A DNA stretch of 64,000 nt from positions 2,728,001 to 2,792,000 of the forward strand of contig NZ_CP048405.1 in NCBI RefSeq assembly GCF_014084125.1. Reading direction: 5' to 3'. The translations under genes were made by a program, and so were the position numbers. The stretch is from Streptacidiphilus sp. PB12-B1b (GTDB lineage: Bacteria; Actinomycetota; Actinomycetes; Streptomycetales; Streptomycetaceae). Shown in pieces: positions 46,571-54,264 of this stretch; position 1 is the stretch's first letter; each line of letters opens with the position of its first letter. Under the pieces are notes generated by a model that saw only the letters and a list, made by a program, of their open reading frames with translations, had not been told where the DNA came from and did not search any database.

Positions 46571-48033
46571 TCAGCGCCGGGAGGTACGCGCGACCAGCGC
46601 GCCGGACGCCGAGCGCAGCCAGGAGCGCCAGGTCAGCTCGTCCCACCAGGGCGCCTCGGCCTGGCGCGGCTCCGCGCCCAGGTGCCGCAGCGCCCGGTCC
46701 AGCCGGGCGTCGTCGGTGAACAGCGCACACACCCCGGCGATCTCGCCGACCAGCGCCGGGAGCGACAGCGGGGTCCGGCGGCGGGCCTCGGCGTACCGCT
46801 CGCAGACCAGGTGGACCAGTGTGTCCGGGTCCTCGTCCTCGCCGTACCGCTGCTCGTCGACGACGGCGCGGTACAGCCGCAGCAGCTCCCGCAGTTCACC
46901 GAAGTGCTCCCGCAACTCCCATCCGTTCAGCGGGAGTTCGGTGATGTCCGGGGCGCGGGTGGTCCACCACGCGGGCAGCGGGCCGGCCTGCGGATCGAGC
47001 AGGACGCCCAGGCAGCGCCGGAGCACCGCCAGCGCGCCCGCCCGGGGGTCGTCCGGGGGCAGCGCGTGCAGCAGGTCGGCGACCTGCAGCAGCTCGGCGT
47101 GGGCCATGGCCCGGCGGCCCGAGCGGCGGATGCGTCGGAAGCCGTCCCCCGGGCTGTCCTCGGTCAGGCCCTCGGTGGCACCGTCGTAGGCGTCCAGCAG
47201 CCGCAGCGCCCGCCCGGTCCGGTCGCCCGGCCCCCGGCGGACGGCCCGGCGCTGCACGGCCCGGCGGGGGCGGCCGTGACCAGCGGGCAGTCGCCGTCCC
47301 CGGACGAGACGGCGTCCTGGCGCAGCCGGTACTGCACCTGCGCCAGCACCACCGGCCAGCCCAGCGAGGGCGCGCGCCCGTTCCAGTCCGACCAGGGGAC
47401 CAGGCCCCGCCGGTCCAGGGCGAGCAGTTCGGCGCTCTCGCGGACCAGCCCGCCGACGGCGAGCCGCTCCGCCCCGGGCGCGCCCGGCGGTGCGGCGCCG
47501 AGGACGACGGCCTCGGTGGCGTACCCCTCGTCCTGCTGGTGCGCGCGCGGGGCACCGCCCGGGCGCTCGACGTCCTCGTCCAGGGCGAACGCCCACTCCT
47601 CGGCCAGCTGGGCGGCCTCCGGGCAGAGCTCGCGCACGGCCCGGCTGTCCAGCGGCGCGCCGCTCTCGGCGCACTCCTGGAGCAGCTGGTCCAACTGCTC
47701 CGCCAGCTCCTGCGCCGGGCGCCCGAACAGCTGCCGCACCTGCTGCAGCGCCGTGTCGCGGGGCGACTGCCCGGAGCCCGCCCCGGCCCGGCACAGCGCG
47801 CCGAGGAACCAGGACCGGAAGGCGCGCAGCGGCTCCGAGGCGGCCGTCACGGCGGCGCCGCACAGGAACTCGACCAGGACGTCCACCGGGCCGTAGCCGT
47901 CGGCGGTCGCGCGGGCCCGGGAGTGCGCCAGCACCTCCAGCCGGATCTGCAGCAGCGCCCGCTGCCTGCTGTCGTCCGGCACGCCCAGGGCCGCGAGGAA
48001 GGCGGACCGGTCCCGGGGAGCCTGGTCCCGCAT
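46571..48033 (-). pseudogene. Large helical protein of the toxin locus, interrupted by a frameshift
   Basis: Two overlapping frames together form one gene of about 487 codons. The first (from ATG 48033, MRDQAPRDRSAFLAALGVPDD to TAAPAGPCSAGPSAGG) changes frame near 47235, and the protein continues as RTGRALRLLDAYDGATEGL and on to SASGALVARTSRR at 46571. The first frame stops at 47164, adding only meaningless residues. Restoring one G in the G5 run (C5 on the plus strand, 47231-47235) joins the frames. The product is helical and rich in Leu/Ala/Glu, with no recognised family. Lying directly downstream of the toxin gene, it may be immunity or an accessory factor. Confidence 0.65.
47226..47240 (-). 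other. Frameshift site at a G homopolymer
   Basis: On the coding (minus) strand GCCGGGGGCCGGG contains a G5 run. Upstream of it one frame is protein-like; downstream the -1 frame is. A G6 run would give one continuous frame. Possible explanations are a sequencing error, true loss of function, phase variation or programmed slippage. Confidence 0.6.
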
Positions 48034-48109
48034 GGCTGTTCCTGCTTTCGTCCGTGCTGTCGGTTGCTGCCGTCGGGGTCATGGTTGCTGTCGGCCGTGG
48101 CCGCGTCGG

Positions 48110-49996
48110 TTATCCGGTCGGGAACGCGGTGTAGACGTAGAACGGCGGGTCGAGGTCCTTGTTGTACTTGAGGACCGCCCTCACACCATAGGCATCGACC
48201 ACCTGGTGGGTGCCGTTCCGGTCCACCACGATCCGGCCGGTGGCCGGGCCGGTGCCGGTGCCGGGGTCGTTGACGGTCAGCTGGTCCTGGGAGGCGGGGC
48301 CGTTGTGCGGCCCGGCCAGCCAGGCGGCGATCAGCTGCTGGTTGGCGGGGGAGTCGATGTCCCCCTGGACCAGGGTCTGCGCGGAGGCCGTGGTGCTGAA
48401 GCCGCTCGATCCGTTGGCCGGATTGGACAGGTCCTTGCCGTCGACGCGGGAGAGCAGCTGCGCGTCGGTGAGCCCGGTGTGCATGGTCAGCACGTGCGAC
48501 TTGCCGGTGCCCTCCTGGCCGACCAGGCTGATCGGGTAGGGCCCCATGGTGGAGGGGTCGCCCCAGCCGGAGTACTGCTTGGTGGAGAACTTGCCGCCGA
48601 CGGGCGGGGCCTTCATCCCCGGGTAGCCGAAGTCGTGGAGGCTGCGCGTCCCCACCGACTCGGCCTGGGCCTCCATGTACTGGATGGTCGGCGCGCCCTT
48701 GAGCGCCTGCTCCAGCGAGGACCTGGCGGTCTCCAGGTCCCATCCCTGTTCGATCTGTTCGATCGGCTGGTAGTAGTCGGTGACCAGGATGCGGATGCAG
48801 TCCATGATCATGTCCTCGTCGAAGGTCTCGGCGAGGTAGTCGCTGATGCCCAGGGTCACCTCGCTCAGGATGGCGCCGATCACCGTGGCCAGGACCGAGC
48901 CGGCCACCCGGGTCTCGATGGCGCTGCGGGTGGTGTCGATCGCCGCGCGGTGGGTGTCGCACATGGCGGCCAGCTTCTCGGCGCACACGGCCGCCAGCCC
49001 CAGCGGGTGGTCGGGCAGGCCCTTGCCGCCCCAGGGCGCCGACCCCCAGATCCTGTCGCAGAACTTCCTCATGGCCGCGTGCCACTGGTCCACCTGCGGC
49101 CGGGCCACCAGGCCCGGGTAGGCCCCGCCGCGCGGCGTCTTCACCACCGAGTAGTCGACGGTGAGTTCGGTGAGCACGGCGTTCAGCGACTGCGCCAGCG
49201 AGACGACCGAGGCGTCGATGCCGCGCCATGCGGCCGCCGCCGTGGCCAGCAGGTTCTGGTGGCCCTTGGGATACCACGCGGTCAGCGCGCCGAGGGGGTC
49301 CTTGAGCGGCTGGAACAGCGCCGTCCTGGCCGGGTTGTTCGACCAGGAGAGCAGGTCCTGGTAGCCGTAGAGGGTGGCCGGGGCCGGGCGGGCGAAGGTC
49401 TCCGGGCCGTACGCCGGCACCGGGACGGACGCCGGGCCGCCGGTGGCGCCGTGGGTCGAGGCGTAGTCGGCCGCCGCATAGGTGTTGGCCGAGGTGATCA
49501 GGCCCTCCACGACGCCGCCGACGGAGTCCATCAGGTCCCCGAGTGCCGTCATGACGTCCTGGGCGAGCGGGTCGTAGAGGCTGGCGAAGTACATGCCGAC
49601 GTAGTCCTCGCCGGCCATGTTGGCGGTGCCGGCCAGGGTGCGGGCGTAGCCGTGGCAGGCGGTGATGAAGTCGTCCCGCAGGCTGGTCATCTGCTTGGCG
49701 GCGGCCCACAGGTTCTCCGGATCGACCTCCAGGACGCCCGTGGCCTGCGGCGGCGCCCACGAGCCGGTGGGGTCGAACGGCTGGGCGGCGGGCCCGCCCT
49801 GCTGCCCGCCGGTCTGCGGCGGGCTCGGGTCGGTGGTGGCGGGGGGCCTGCCGGTCCTCGGCGCGGGCAGCCCGCCGCCGGGCGGTGTGGCGGGCGGTGT
49901 GGCCGGGGGCGTGGCGGGCGGTGTGGTGGCCGGGGGTTGCGAGGGGCGCGGCTGCGGCAGCCGGGAGCCGCCGGGGTCCGGGGGCGGCGTGTTCAT
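48110..49996 (-). CDS. Polymorphic toxin with C-terminal bacterial RNase A-like domain
   Basis: A 628-aa protein. Residues 1-85 are a Pro/Thr-rich linker with four PPAT repeats. Residues about 88-215 (LEVDPENLWAAAKQMTSLRDDFITACHGYARTLAG) and 230-420 are helical, WXG-like export or dimerisation regions. From 496 comes the toxin tip: SHVLTMHTGLTDAQLLSRV, then SGFSTTASAQTLVQ, IAAWLAG, VRAVLKYN and YVYTAFP at the end. This order matches the CdiA-CT RNase A-like domain, giving candidate catalytic His506, Arg517 and Thr623; Phe625 stands where family members often have Tyr. There is no signal peptide, so export is presumably by a type VII (Esx) machine. ATG overlaps the WXG100 stop (ATGA). Confidence 0.75.
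   Translation of the reverse strand: MNTPPPDPGGSRLPQPRPSQPPATTPPATPPATPPATPPGGGLPAPRTGRPPATTDPSPPQTGGQQGGPAAQPFDPTGSWAPPQATGVLEVDPENLWAAAKQMTSLRDDFITACHGYARTLAGTANMAGEDYVGMYFASLYDPLAQDVMTALGDLMDSVGGVVEGLITSANTYAAADYASTHGATGGPASVPVPAYGPETFARPAPATLYGYQDLLSWSNNPARTALFQPLKDPLGALTAWYPKGHQNLLATAAAAWRGIDASVVSLAQSLNAVLTELTVDYSVVKTPRGGAYPGLVARPQVDQWHAAMRKFCDRIWGSAPWGGKGLPDHPLGLAAVCAEKLAAMCDTHRAAIDTTRSAIETRVAGSVLATVIGAILSEVTLGISDYLAETFDEDMIMDCIRILVTDYYQPIEQIEQGWDLETARSSLEQALKGAPTIQYMEAQAESVGTRSLHDFGYPGMKAPPVGGKFSTKQYSGWGDPSTMGPYPISLVGQEGTGKSHVLTMHTGLTDAQLLSRVDGKDLSNPANGSSGFSTTASAQTLVQGDIDSPANQQLIAAWLAGPHNGPASQDQLTVNDPGTGTGPATGRIVVDRNGTHQVVDAYGVRAVLKYNKDLDPPFYVYTAFPTG
49881..49927. repeat. 12-bp tandem repeats encoding PPAT
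   Basis: About four copies of a 12-bp unit (GGCGGTGTGGCG on the plus strand, with small differences) encode TPPATPPATPPATPP in the toxin's N-terminal linker. Confidence 0.7.
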
Positions 49997-50289
49997 GCGC
50001 CGTCACCCCAGATGGTCTGCACGGCGCTCTGGGCGGAGGCGAAGTTGCCCTGGCTGGTGCACACGATCTGGTGCAGGTAGCCGAGGTCCTCGTGGATCGC
50101 CGCCGCGGCCTGGCGCCAAGCGGCGTACGTGGTGGCGAAGTTGTCGGCGGCCGTGCCCGACCAGCTGGCGGAGGCGCGGCGGACCGCGTCGTCCATCTCG
50201 GCGATGTGCCCGGCCAGGGCGGCGGCCGTGGACAGCACGCCCTGTCGGTACTCCTCCACTTGAGCGAAGTCGAACAGCAGCGCTGCCAC
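49993..50289 (-). CDS. WXG100-like protein (Esx-type partner)
   Basis: A 98-aa helical hairpin protein that begins MAALLFDFAQVEEYRQGV. The turn motif is SASWSGTAADNFATTYAAWRQAA, the WSG variant of WXG near residues 42-45, with length typical of the family. Such proteins are co-secreted with, or escort, larger toxins through ESX/type VII systems. It is translationally coupled to the toxin gene (ATGA at 49993-49996). GGGGGG precedes the ATG. No EccC ATPase or other secretion genes lie in this window. Confidence 0.8.
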   Translation of the reverse strand: MAALLFDFAQVEEYRQGVLSTAAALAGHIAEMDDAVRRASASWSGTAADNFATTYAAWRQAAAAIHEDLGYLHQIVCTSQGNFASAQSAVQTIWGDGA

Positions 50290-50389
50290 ATGGCCCCCCG
50301 TAACCCAATGCGGTCGATCGGCAGAAACGGTAGCAGCGGGAGGGCATGCGCATCCCGGACGCAGGTTCGAGCGAGCGAGAGCAGCCTGA

Positions 50390-50419
50390 TTGCCAGGGCT
50401 ACTTAGGTATGGCTAACCT
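50390..50419 (+). promoter_or_regulatory. Promoter of the CopD operon, covered by an iron box
   Basis: TTGCCA (50390-50395), 18 bases, TAACCT (50414-50419). The predicted start near 50427 gives a leader of about 45 nt to ATG 50472. The -10 lies entirely inside the iron box. Confidence 0.65.
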
Positions 50420-50421
50420 AA
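50403..50421. promoter_or_regulatory. Iron box (DmdR/IdeR/DtxR operator)
   Basis: TTAGGTATGGCTAACCTAA matches the known DtxR-family consensus TTAGGTTAGGCTAACCTAA at 17 of 19 positions. Bound DmdR1/IdeR with Fe2+ would block the overlapping promoter, so the operon at 50472 should be expressed under iron limitation. The divergent WXG100-toxin start is 114 bp away on the other side, so an effect on that operon is possible but less likely. Confidence 0.85.
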
Positions 50422-50471
50422 GTTTCATTCCTGCTGTGTGAGCCCCGATGCGCGAGCGAAGAAGGCCGTCC

Positions 50472-51758
50472 ATGCCCCTGCCCTTGATGACCCCTGCCCT
50501 GACGCATCCGGCCCTGTCCCATACGGCCGCCGCCGCGCCCTCGACGCCGCTCGGCCCCTTTGGGGACAGTGCCGTTGCCTGGACGACCTGGGTCACCCTG
50601 ATGGGGTTCGTCGGGCTGGCCGCCCTCGCACTGCTGGCTGCCGGACCGGCCGCCGCGCGCACCGCGCCGGGGGCCCTCGACGCCGTCACCGCACGGCTCT
50701 CCCGGGCCGCCCTGGTCGTCGGCCTGCTGGCGGTCCCGGCCGTGCTCACCGAGCTCGCCCAGGCCGCCTCGAAGACCGGCGGCTACGACTACGCGGCGGC
50801 CTGGAACTCCCTCTACGACGGCAGCAACGACGGCCGGCTGTCCGGGCTGGAGATCACCTTCTCCCTGGTCGGCGCGGCCCTGGTGGCACCGCTGACGGCG
50901 CGTTCGCTCGCCGCCGGGCGGGCCCGCCGGTGGCTGCTCGGCACCGGCCTGGCCGCAGGCGTCATCGCGCTCGGCAGCACCCGGTTCCCCGACGCCGTGC
51001 CCGCCGCCGGCAACTGGGGCCGCACCGTCTTCTCCACCCTGATGTGGATGCTGCACCTGGTCGGCGGCGGCGTCTGGCTCGGCGGACTGGCCGGGCTGCT
51101 GCTGCTCGCCGCCCCCGGGGTCCTGCCCGCCGGGGAGCGCGCCGCCTTCTGGTCCGTCGCCATCCGCCGGTTCTCGGTCTGCGCCATGGGCTCCGTCGCC
51201 GCCATCACCCTCTCCGGCCTGTTCCTGTACTGGGAGCACGTGGACGGCCCGACGCAGCTGCTCACCACCATGTACGGCCGGGTGCTCGGTGTGAAGATCC
51301 TGATCTTCGGCGCGCTGCTGCTGCTCGGCGTGTTCAACCAGTTCTGGCTGCACCCGCGGATCGAGGCGCTGCGCGCCGGGGGCGACCAGCGGCCGCCGGC
51401 GACGATGCTGCTGCGCCGGTTCCCGGCGGTGGTCGCGGCCGAGGTCGTGCTCGGCATGGCGCTGCTGTTCGTGGCGCCCTTCCTGCACGGCTCCGCCCGC
51501 AACCAGGCGTACCAGGCCAGGGTCGCCGAGCATTCCGCGGTGGCCGTCCCGGCGAAGGAGCTGCCGAAGCTCAAGCCCAAGCAGGCCACCGACTCCACCT
51601 GGGTGTGGGGCACGCTGGAGACGCTGGCCGTGGTCGCCCTGATGGGCGGCGGCTACCGCTGCTCCGGCAGGCTGGCGGCCCGCCGCCGCGCGGCGGTCGC
51701 CGGAGCCCCGTCCGAGCCGGTGCCCGCGTCCGGCTCCGGGGACCTGGTCGGCATCTGA
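50472..51758 (+). CDS. CopD-family polytopic membrane protein, iron-regulated
   Basis: A 428-aa protein with about nine membrane helices. The CopD-type segment reads VFSTLMWMLHLVGGGVWLGGLAGLLLL followed by FSVCAMGSVAAITLSGLFLYWEHV and VLGVKILIFGALLLLGVFNQFWLHPRIEAL. Histidines in MLHLVGGGVW and FLHGSARN could bind copper or heme. The C-terminus is an Ala/Pro-rich cytoplasmic tail. I chose ATG 50472 because GAAGAAGG precedes it; an ATG 8 codons earlier lacks a ribosome site. Control by an iron box is unexpected for a protein named for copper resistance. It leads an operon with redox proteins. Confidence 0.8.
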   Translation: MPLPLMTPALTHPALSHTAAAAPSTPLGPFGDSAVAWTTWVTLMGFVGLAALALLAAGPAAARTAPGALDAVTARLSRAALVVGLLAVPAVLTELAQAASKTGGYDYAAAWNSLYDGSNDGRLSGLEITFSLVGAALVAPLTARSLAAGRARRWLLGTGLAAGVIALGSTRFPDAVPAAGNWGRTVFSTLMWMLHLVGGGVWLGGLAGLLLLAAPGVLPAGERAAFWSVAIRRFSVCAMGSVAAITLSGLFLYWEHVDGPTQLLTTMYGRVLGVKILIFGALLLLGVFNQFWLHPRIEALRAGGDQRPPATMLLRRFPAVVAAEVVLGMALLFVAPFLHGSARNQAYQARVAEHSAVAVPAKELPKLKPKQATDSTWVWGTLETLAVVALMGGGYRCSGRLAARRRAAVAGAPSEPVPASGSGDLVGI

Positions 51759-51882
51759 GCCCGTGCGGGCGGCGCCCCGGGCCGTGGCCGCCCGGGCTGC
51801 CCGGGGCGCAGGACCTTACCGAACCCTGACAGAACCAGGTCCTTGCTGGTCGGCGGACGGGTTCGAGTGGTGCAATCAAGGT

Positions 51883-52611
51883 ATGGACAGGGACGGCGGA
51901 GGCGCGGGCAAGCCCGTTGGACGGCGGGTCGTGCTGGGGGTCACCGCGCTGGGAGCGCTCGGTGTGGCGTTCGGTGCGCAGATCGAGAGCGGGCTGAACG
52001 GGGTGCTCGGCGCCATCAGCGCGCACGACCCGACCGGGCTGACCGGGCTGCTGCCCGGCGGCGGGGGCTTCCAGTTCTACAACGTCGCCTCCTCCCTGCC
52101 GTACAGGAGCGACACCGACTACCGGCTCACCGTCGACGGCCTGGTCGACCGCCCGGGCAGCTACACCCTGGCCGAGCTGCAGGCGCTGCCGCAGACCACG
52201 CTGGTCAAGGACGTCCAGTGCGTGACCGGCTGGCGGGTGCCGAACACCGAGTTCGGCGGGGTGCTGCTGTCGCAGCTGCTGGACCGGGCCGGGGTGAAGC
52301 CGGAGGGCAAGGCGCTGCGGTTCACCTGCTTCGACGGCGTCTACAGCGAGAGCCTGACCCTGGAGGAGGCCCGCCGTCCGGACGTGATGGTGGCGCACCA
52401 GATGAACCGGGCCCCGGTCACCCGTGACCACGGCGGCCCGGTGCGGTTGTACGTGGCACCCATGTACTTCTACAAGTCCGCCAAGTGGCTGTCCGGCATC
52501 ACCGTCACCGACCGGGTGATGCCCGGCTACTGGGAGCACTACGGCTACGACGTCGAAGCCTGGGTCGGCCGCTCCAACGGCCGCACCGACACCCCGATCG
52601 ACGGCGAGTGA
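51883..52611 (+). CDS. Exported molybdopterin-dependent oxidoreductase (sulfite oxidase/MsrP-like)
   Basis: A 242-aa protein. The N-terminus GKPVGRRVVLGVTALGALGVAFG looks like a Tat signal-anchor. The sulfite-oxidase core follows: FYNVASSLPYRSDTDYRLTVDGLVDRPGSYTLAELQALPQ, the molybdenum-ligand Cys in VKDVQCVTGWRVPNTEFGG, and HGGPVRLYVAPMYFYKSAKW. It would work outside the membrane and pass or take electrons through the cytochrome b encoded one base downstream. The substrate is unknown. The spacing from the CopD gene is 124 bp. Confidence 0.85.
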   Translation: MDRDGGGAGKPVGRRVVLGVTALGALGVAFGAQIESGLNGVLGAISAHDPTGLTGLLPGGGGFQFYNVASSLPYRSDTDYRLTVDGLVDRPGSYTLAELQALPQTTLVKDVQCVTGWRVPNTEFGGVLLSQLLDRAGVKPEGKALRFTCFDGVYSESLTLEEARRPDVMVAHQMNRAPVTRDHGGPVRLYVAPMYFYKSAKWLSGITVTDRVMPGYWEHYGYDVEAWVGRSNGRTDTPIDGE

Positions 52612-52612
52612 C

Positions 52613-53344
52613 ATGGCCGACGCCACCCCCCACCGCACCCCGGACGGCACCGCCCGGCAGCCCACCGCGCACCAGGTGCAGGAGATGCGCCGGTTCACCG
52701 CCGCCGAGCGCTGGGTGCACCGGACCACCTCGACGCTGATGCTGACCGCGATCATCAGCGCGCTCTGCCTCTACCTGCCGGAGCTGGCCGAGATCGTCGG
52801 CCGCCGCAGGCTGCTGGTGGTCGTGCACGAGTGGTCGGGCATCCTGCTGCCGCTGCCGCTGGCGGTGGGGCTGTTCTTCAAGGGCGTCCGGGCCGACATG
52901 CGCAGCCTGAACCGCTTCGTCCCGCAGGACAAGGGCTGGGTGTGGCGGGCGATGCGGCACGGCTCGGGCACGGCCGGCCCGGCCGGGAAGTTCAACGCCG
53001 GGCAGAAGCTGTACGCCGCGCTGATCGCCGGGACGGTGGTGGTCATGGTCGGCACCGGGCTGATGATGTGGTTCACCGGCCTGGCCCCGCTGAACCTGCG
53101 GACCGGCGCCAGCTATGTGCACGACTGGCTGGCGCTGGTCATCGGGGTGCTGGTGCTCGGGCACATCCGGATGGCGATGAAGGACCCGGAGTCCCGGCAC
53201 GGGATGCGCACCGGCCGGGTGGCCCGCTCCTGGGCGCGGCGCCACCATCCGCTGTGGGAGCGGGCCGAGCGCGAGGCGGCCCGTCCCGGCCCGAGCTGGG
53301 CCAAGGGAACGGACCCGAACTCATCGGAACCGGAACAAGATTGA
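52613..53344 (+). CDS. Membrane cytochrome b (formate dehydrogenase gamma/b561-like)
   Basis: A 243-aa protein with four helices. It has AERWVHRTTSTLMLTAIISALCLYLPEL, VVHEWSGILLPLPLAVGLFF, KLYAALIAGTVVVMVGTGLMMWFTGL and YVHDWLALVIGVLVLGHIRMAM. Histidines in WVH, HEWSG, VHDW and GHIR are suited to bind two b hemes. It is the likely membrane redox partner of the preceding molybdoenzyme. Its stop lies inside a perfect palindrome shared with the convergent TetR gene. Confidence 0.85.
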   Translation: MADATPHRTPDGTARQPTAHQVQEMRRFTAAERWVHRTTSTLMLTAIISALCLYLPELAEIVGRRRLLVVVHEWSGILLPLPLAVGLFFKGVRADMRSLNRFVPQDKGWVWRAMRHGSGTAGPAGKFNAGQKLYAALIAGTVVVMVGTGLMMWFTGLAPLNLRTGASYVHDWLALVIGVLVLGHIRMAMKDPESRHGMRTGRVARSWARRHHPLWERAEREAARPGPSWAKGTDPNSSEPEQD

Positions 53345-53357
53345 CGCTACGTCAATC
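53339..53357. repeat. Perfect palindrome spanning two convergent stop codons
   Basis: GATTGACG-CTA-CGTCAATC contains the TGA of the cytochrome gene (53342-53344) and that of the leftward TetR gene (53352-53354). It may be a bidirectional hairpin. It shares the ATTGAC half-site with the TetR operator at 54164. Confidence 0.7.
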
Positions 53358-54095
53358 CGCCTGCCGGGCGCGCTCGATGCGCAGCGCGATGCCGTCCAGG
53401 AAGGTCTGCAGCACCAGTTCGAACACCTCGTCGTCGCTGCGGAACAGCTCGGTCAGCCGGGCCGAGCCGGCGTGCAGCAGTGGGAACCGGTCGGCCGGCA
53501 GCAGCCCGTACTTGACCGCCCAGGCGGCGTCGTCCTTGGCCTGCACCTCCGGCTCCAGGATCATGAACGCCGCGGACGCCTGGGTGAAGGCCAGGGTCAG
53601 GTCGAGCAGCATGCGATAGCACTCGGCCGCCTCGATCGGCGGCAGCCCGGCCCGGTGCAGCACGCCGATGATCTCCTCGACCCGCTCGGTCTCCGAGGGG
53701 CTGGCGGTGGTGCGGACCGCCGCCAGCACGGCCAGCGCCGGGCGGGCCAGGTGCACCCGGCGGATGGTGCGGGCGGTGAGCGCCAGCCACTCCCGCCACT
53801 GGTCGGGGGCCGGCTCGGTGGCGGACGCGAGCCGCACCGCCTCGTCGATCAGCTTCTCGGTCAGCGCCAGGACCAGGTCGTCCTTGTCGCGGAAGTGCCG
53901 GTAGACCGCGGTCGGGTCGGCGCCCAGCTCCTTGCCGAGCCGACTGAACGTCAGCACCCCGCCGCCCTCGGGCGAGCACAGCCGCATGGCCGCCTCCAGG
54001 ATCGCCTCCCGGGTGAGCGCGGCCCGCCGTCTGGCGGCCGGTTCGGCCGCCGCCGGCCCGGACGCCGCGCCCGTCGTCGTGCCCTGCTCCGCCAC
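53352..54095 (-). CDS. TetR-family repressor
   Basis: A 247-aa protein. A short Ala-rich start precedes the HTH: RRRAALTREAILEAAMRLCSPEGGGVLTFSRLGKELGADPTAVYRHFRDKDDLVLAL (about 24-80). A TetR_C-type helical ligand domain follows (ALTARTIRRVHLARPALAVLAAVRT, then YRMLLDLTLAFTQASAAFM). The GTG at 54095 has GGGAGG 5 bases upstream; the longer reading would cross the operator. It is divergent from the amidohydrolase/peptide-transport operon, which it probably represses through the palindrome at 54164-54180 until a ligand binds. Confidence 0.88.
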   Translation of the reverse strand: MAEQGTTTGAASGPAAAEPAARRRAALTREAILEAAMRLCSPEGGGVLTFSRLGKELGADPTAVYRHFRDKDDLVLALTEKLIDEAVRLASATEPAPDQWREWLALTARTIRRVHLARPALAVLAAVRTTASPSETERVEEIIGVLHRAGLPPIEAAECYRMLLDLTLAFTQASAAFMILEPEVQAKDDAAWAVKYGLLPADRFPLLHAGSARLTELFRSDDEVFELVLQTFLDGIALRIERARQAD

Positions 54096-54163
54096 TGCGG
54101 TTCCTCCCGCTCCGGGCCGGGACGGCTCCCGGCTCCGTTGATCCGATCGTAACGGCAGCCCAC

Positions 54164-54192
54164 TGTCAATGCCATTGACATCGCCAGTGTCA
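54164..54192. promoter_or_regulatory. TetR operator region: two overlapping inverted repeats
   Basis: TGTCAATGCCATTGACA (54164-54180) is a perfect 17-bp palindrome. TGACA (54176-54180) and TGTCA (54188-54192) form a second inverted repeat sharing the right half-site. They lie 69 bp from the TetR start and 73 bp from the amidohydrolase start, suited to control both promoters. Confidence 0.8.
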
Positions 54193-54264
54193 TCGAGTGT
54201 GATGCTCACTCATCCGGCCGTGTCGCCCCCGGCCGGACGAACCGAGCACTGTTACGGAGGGCCC

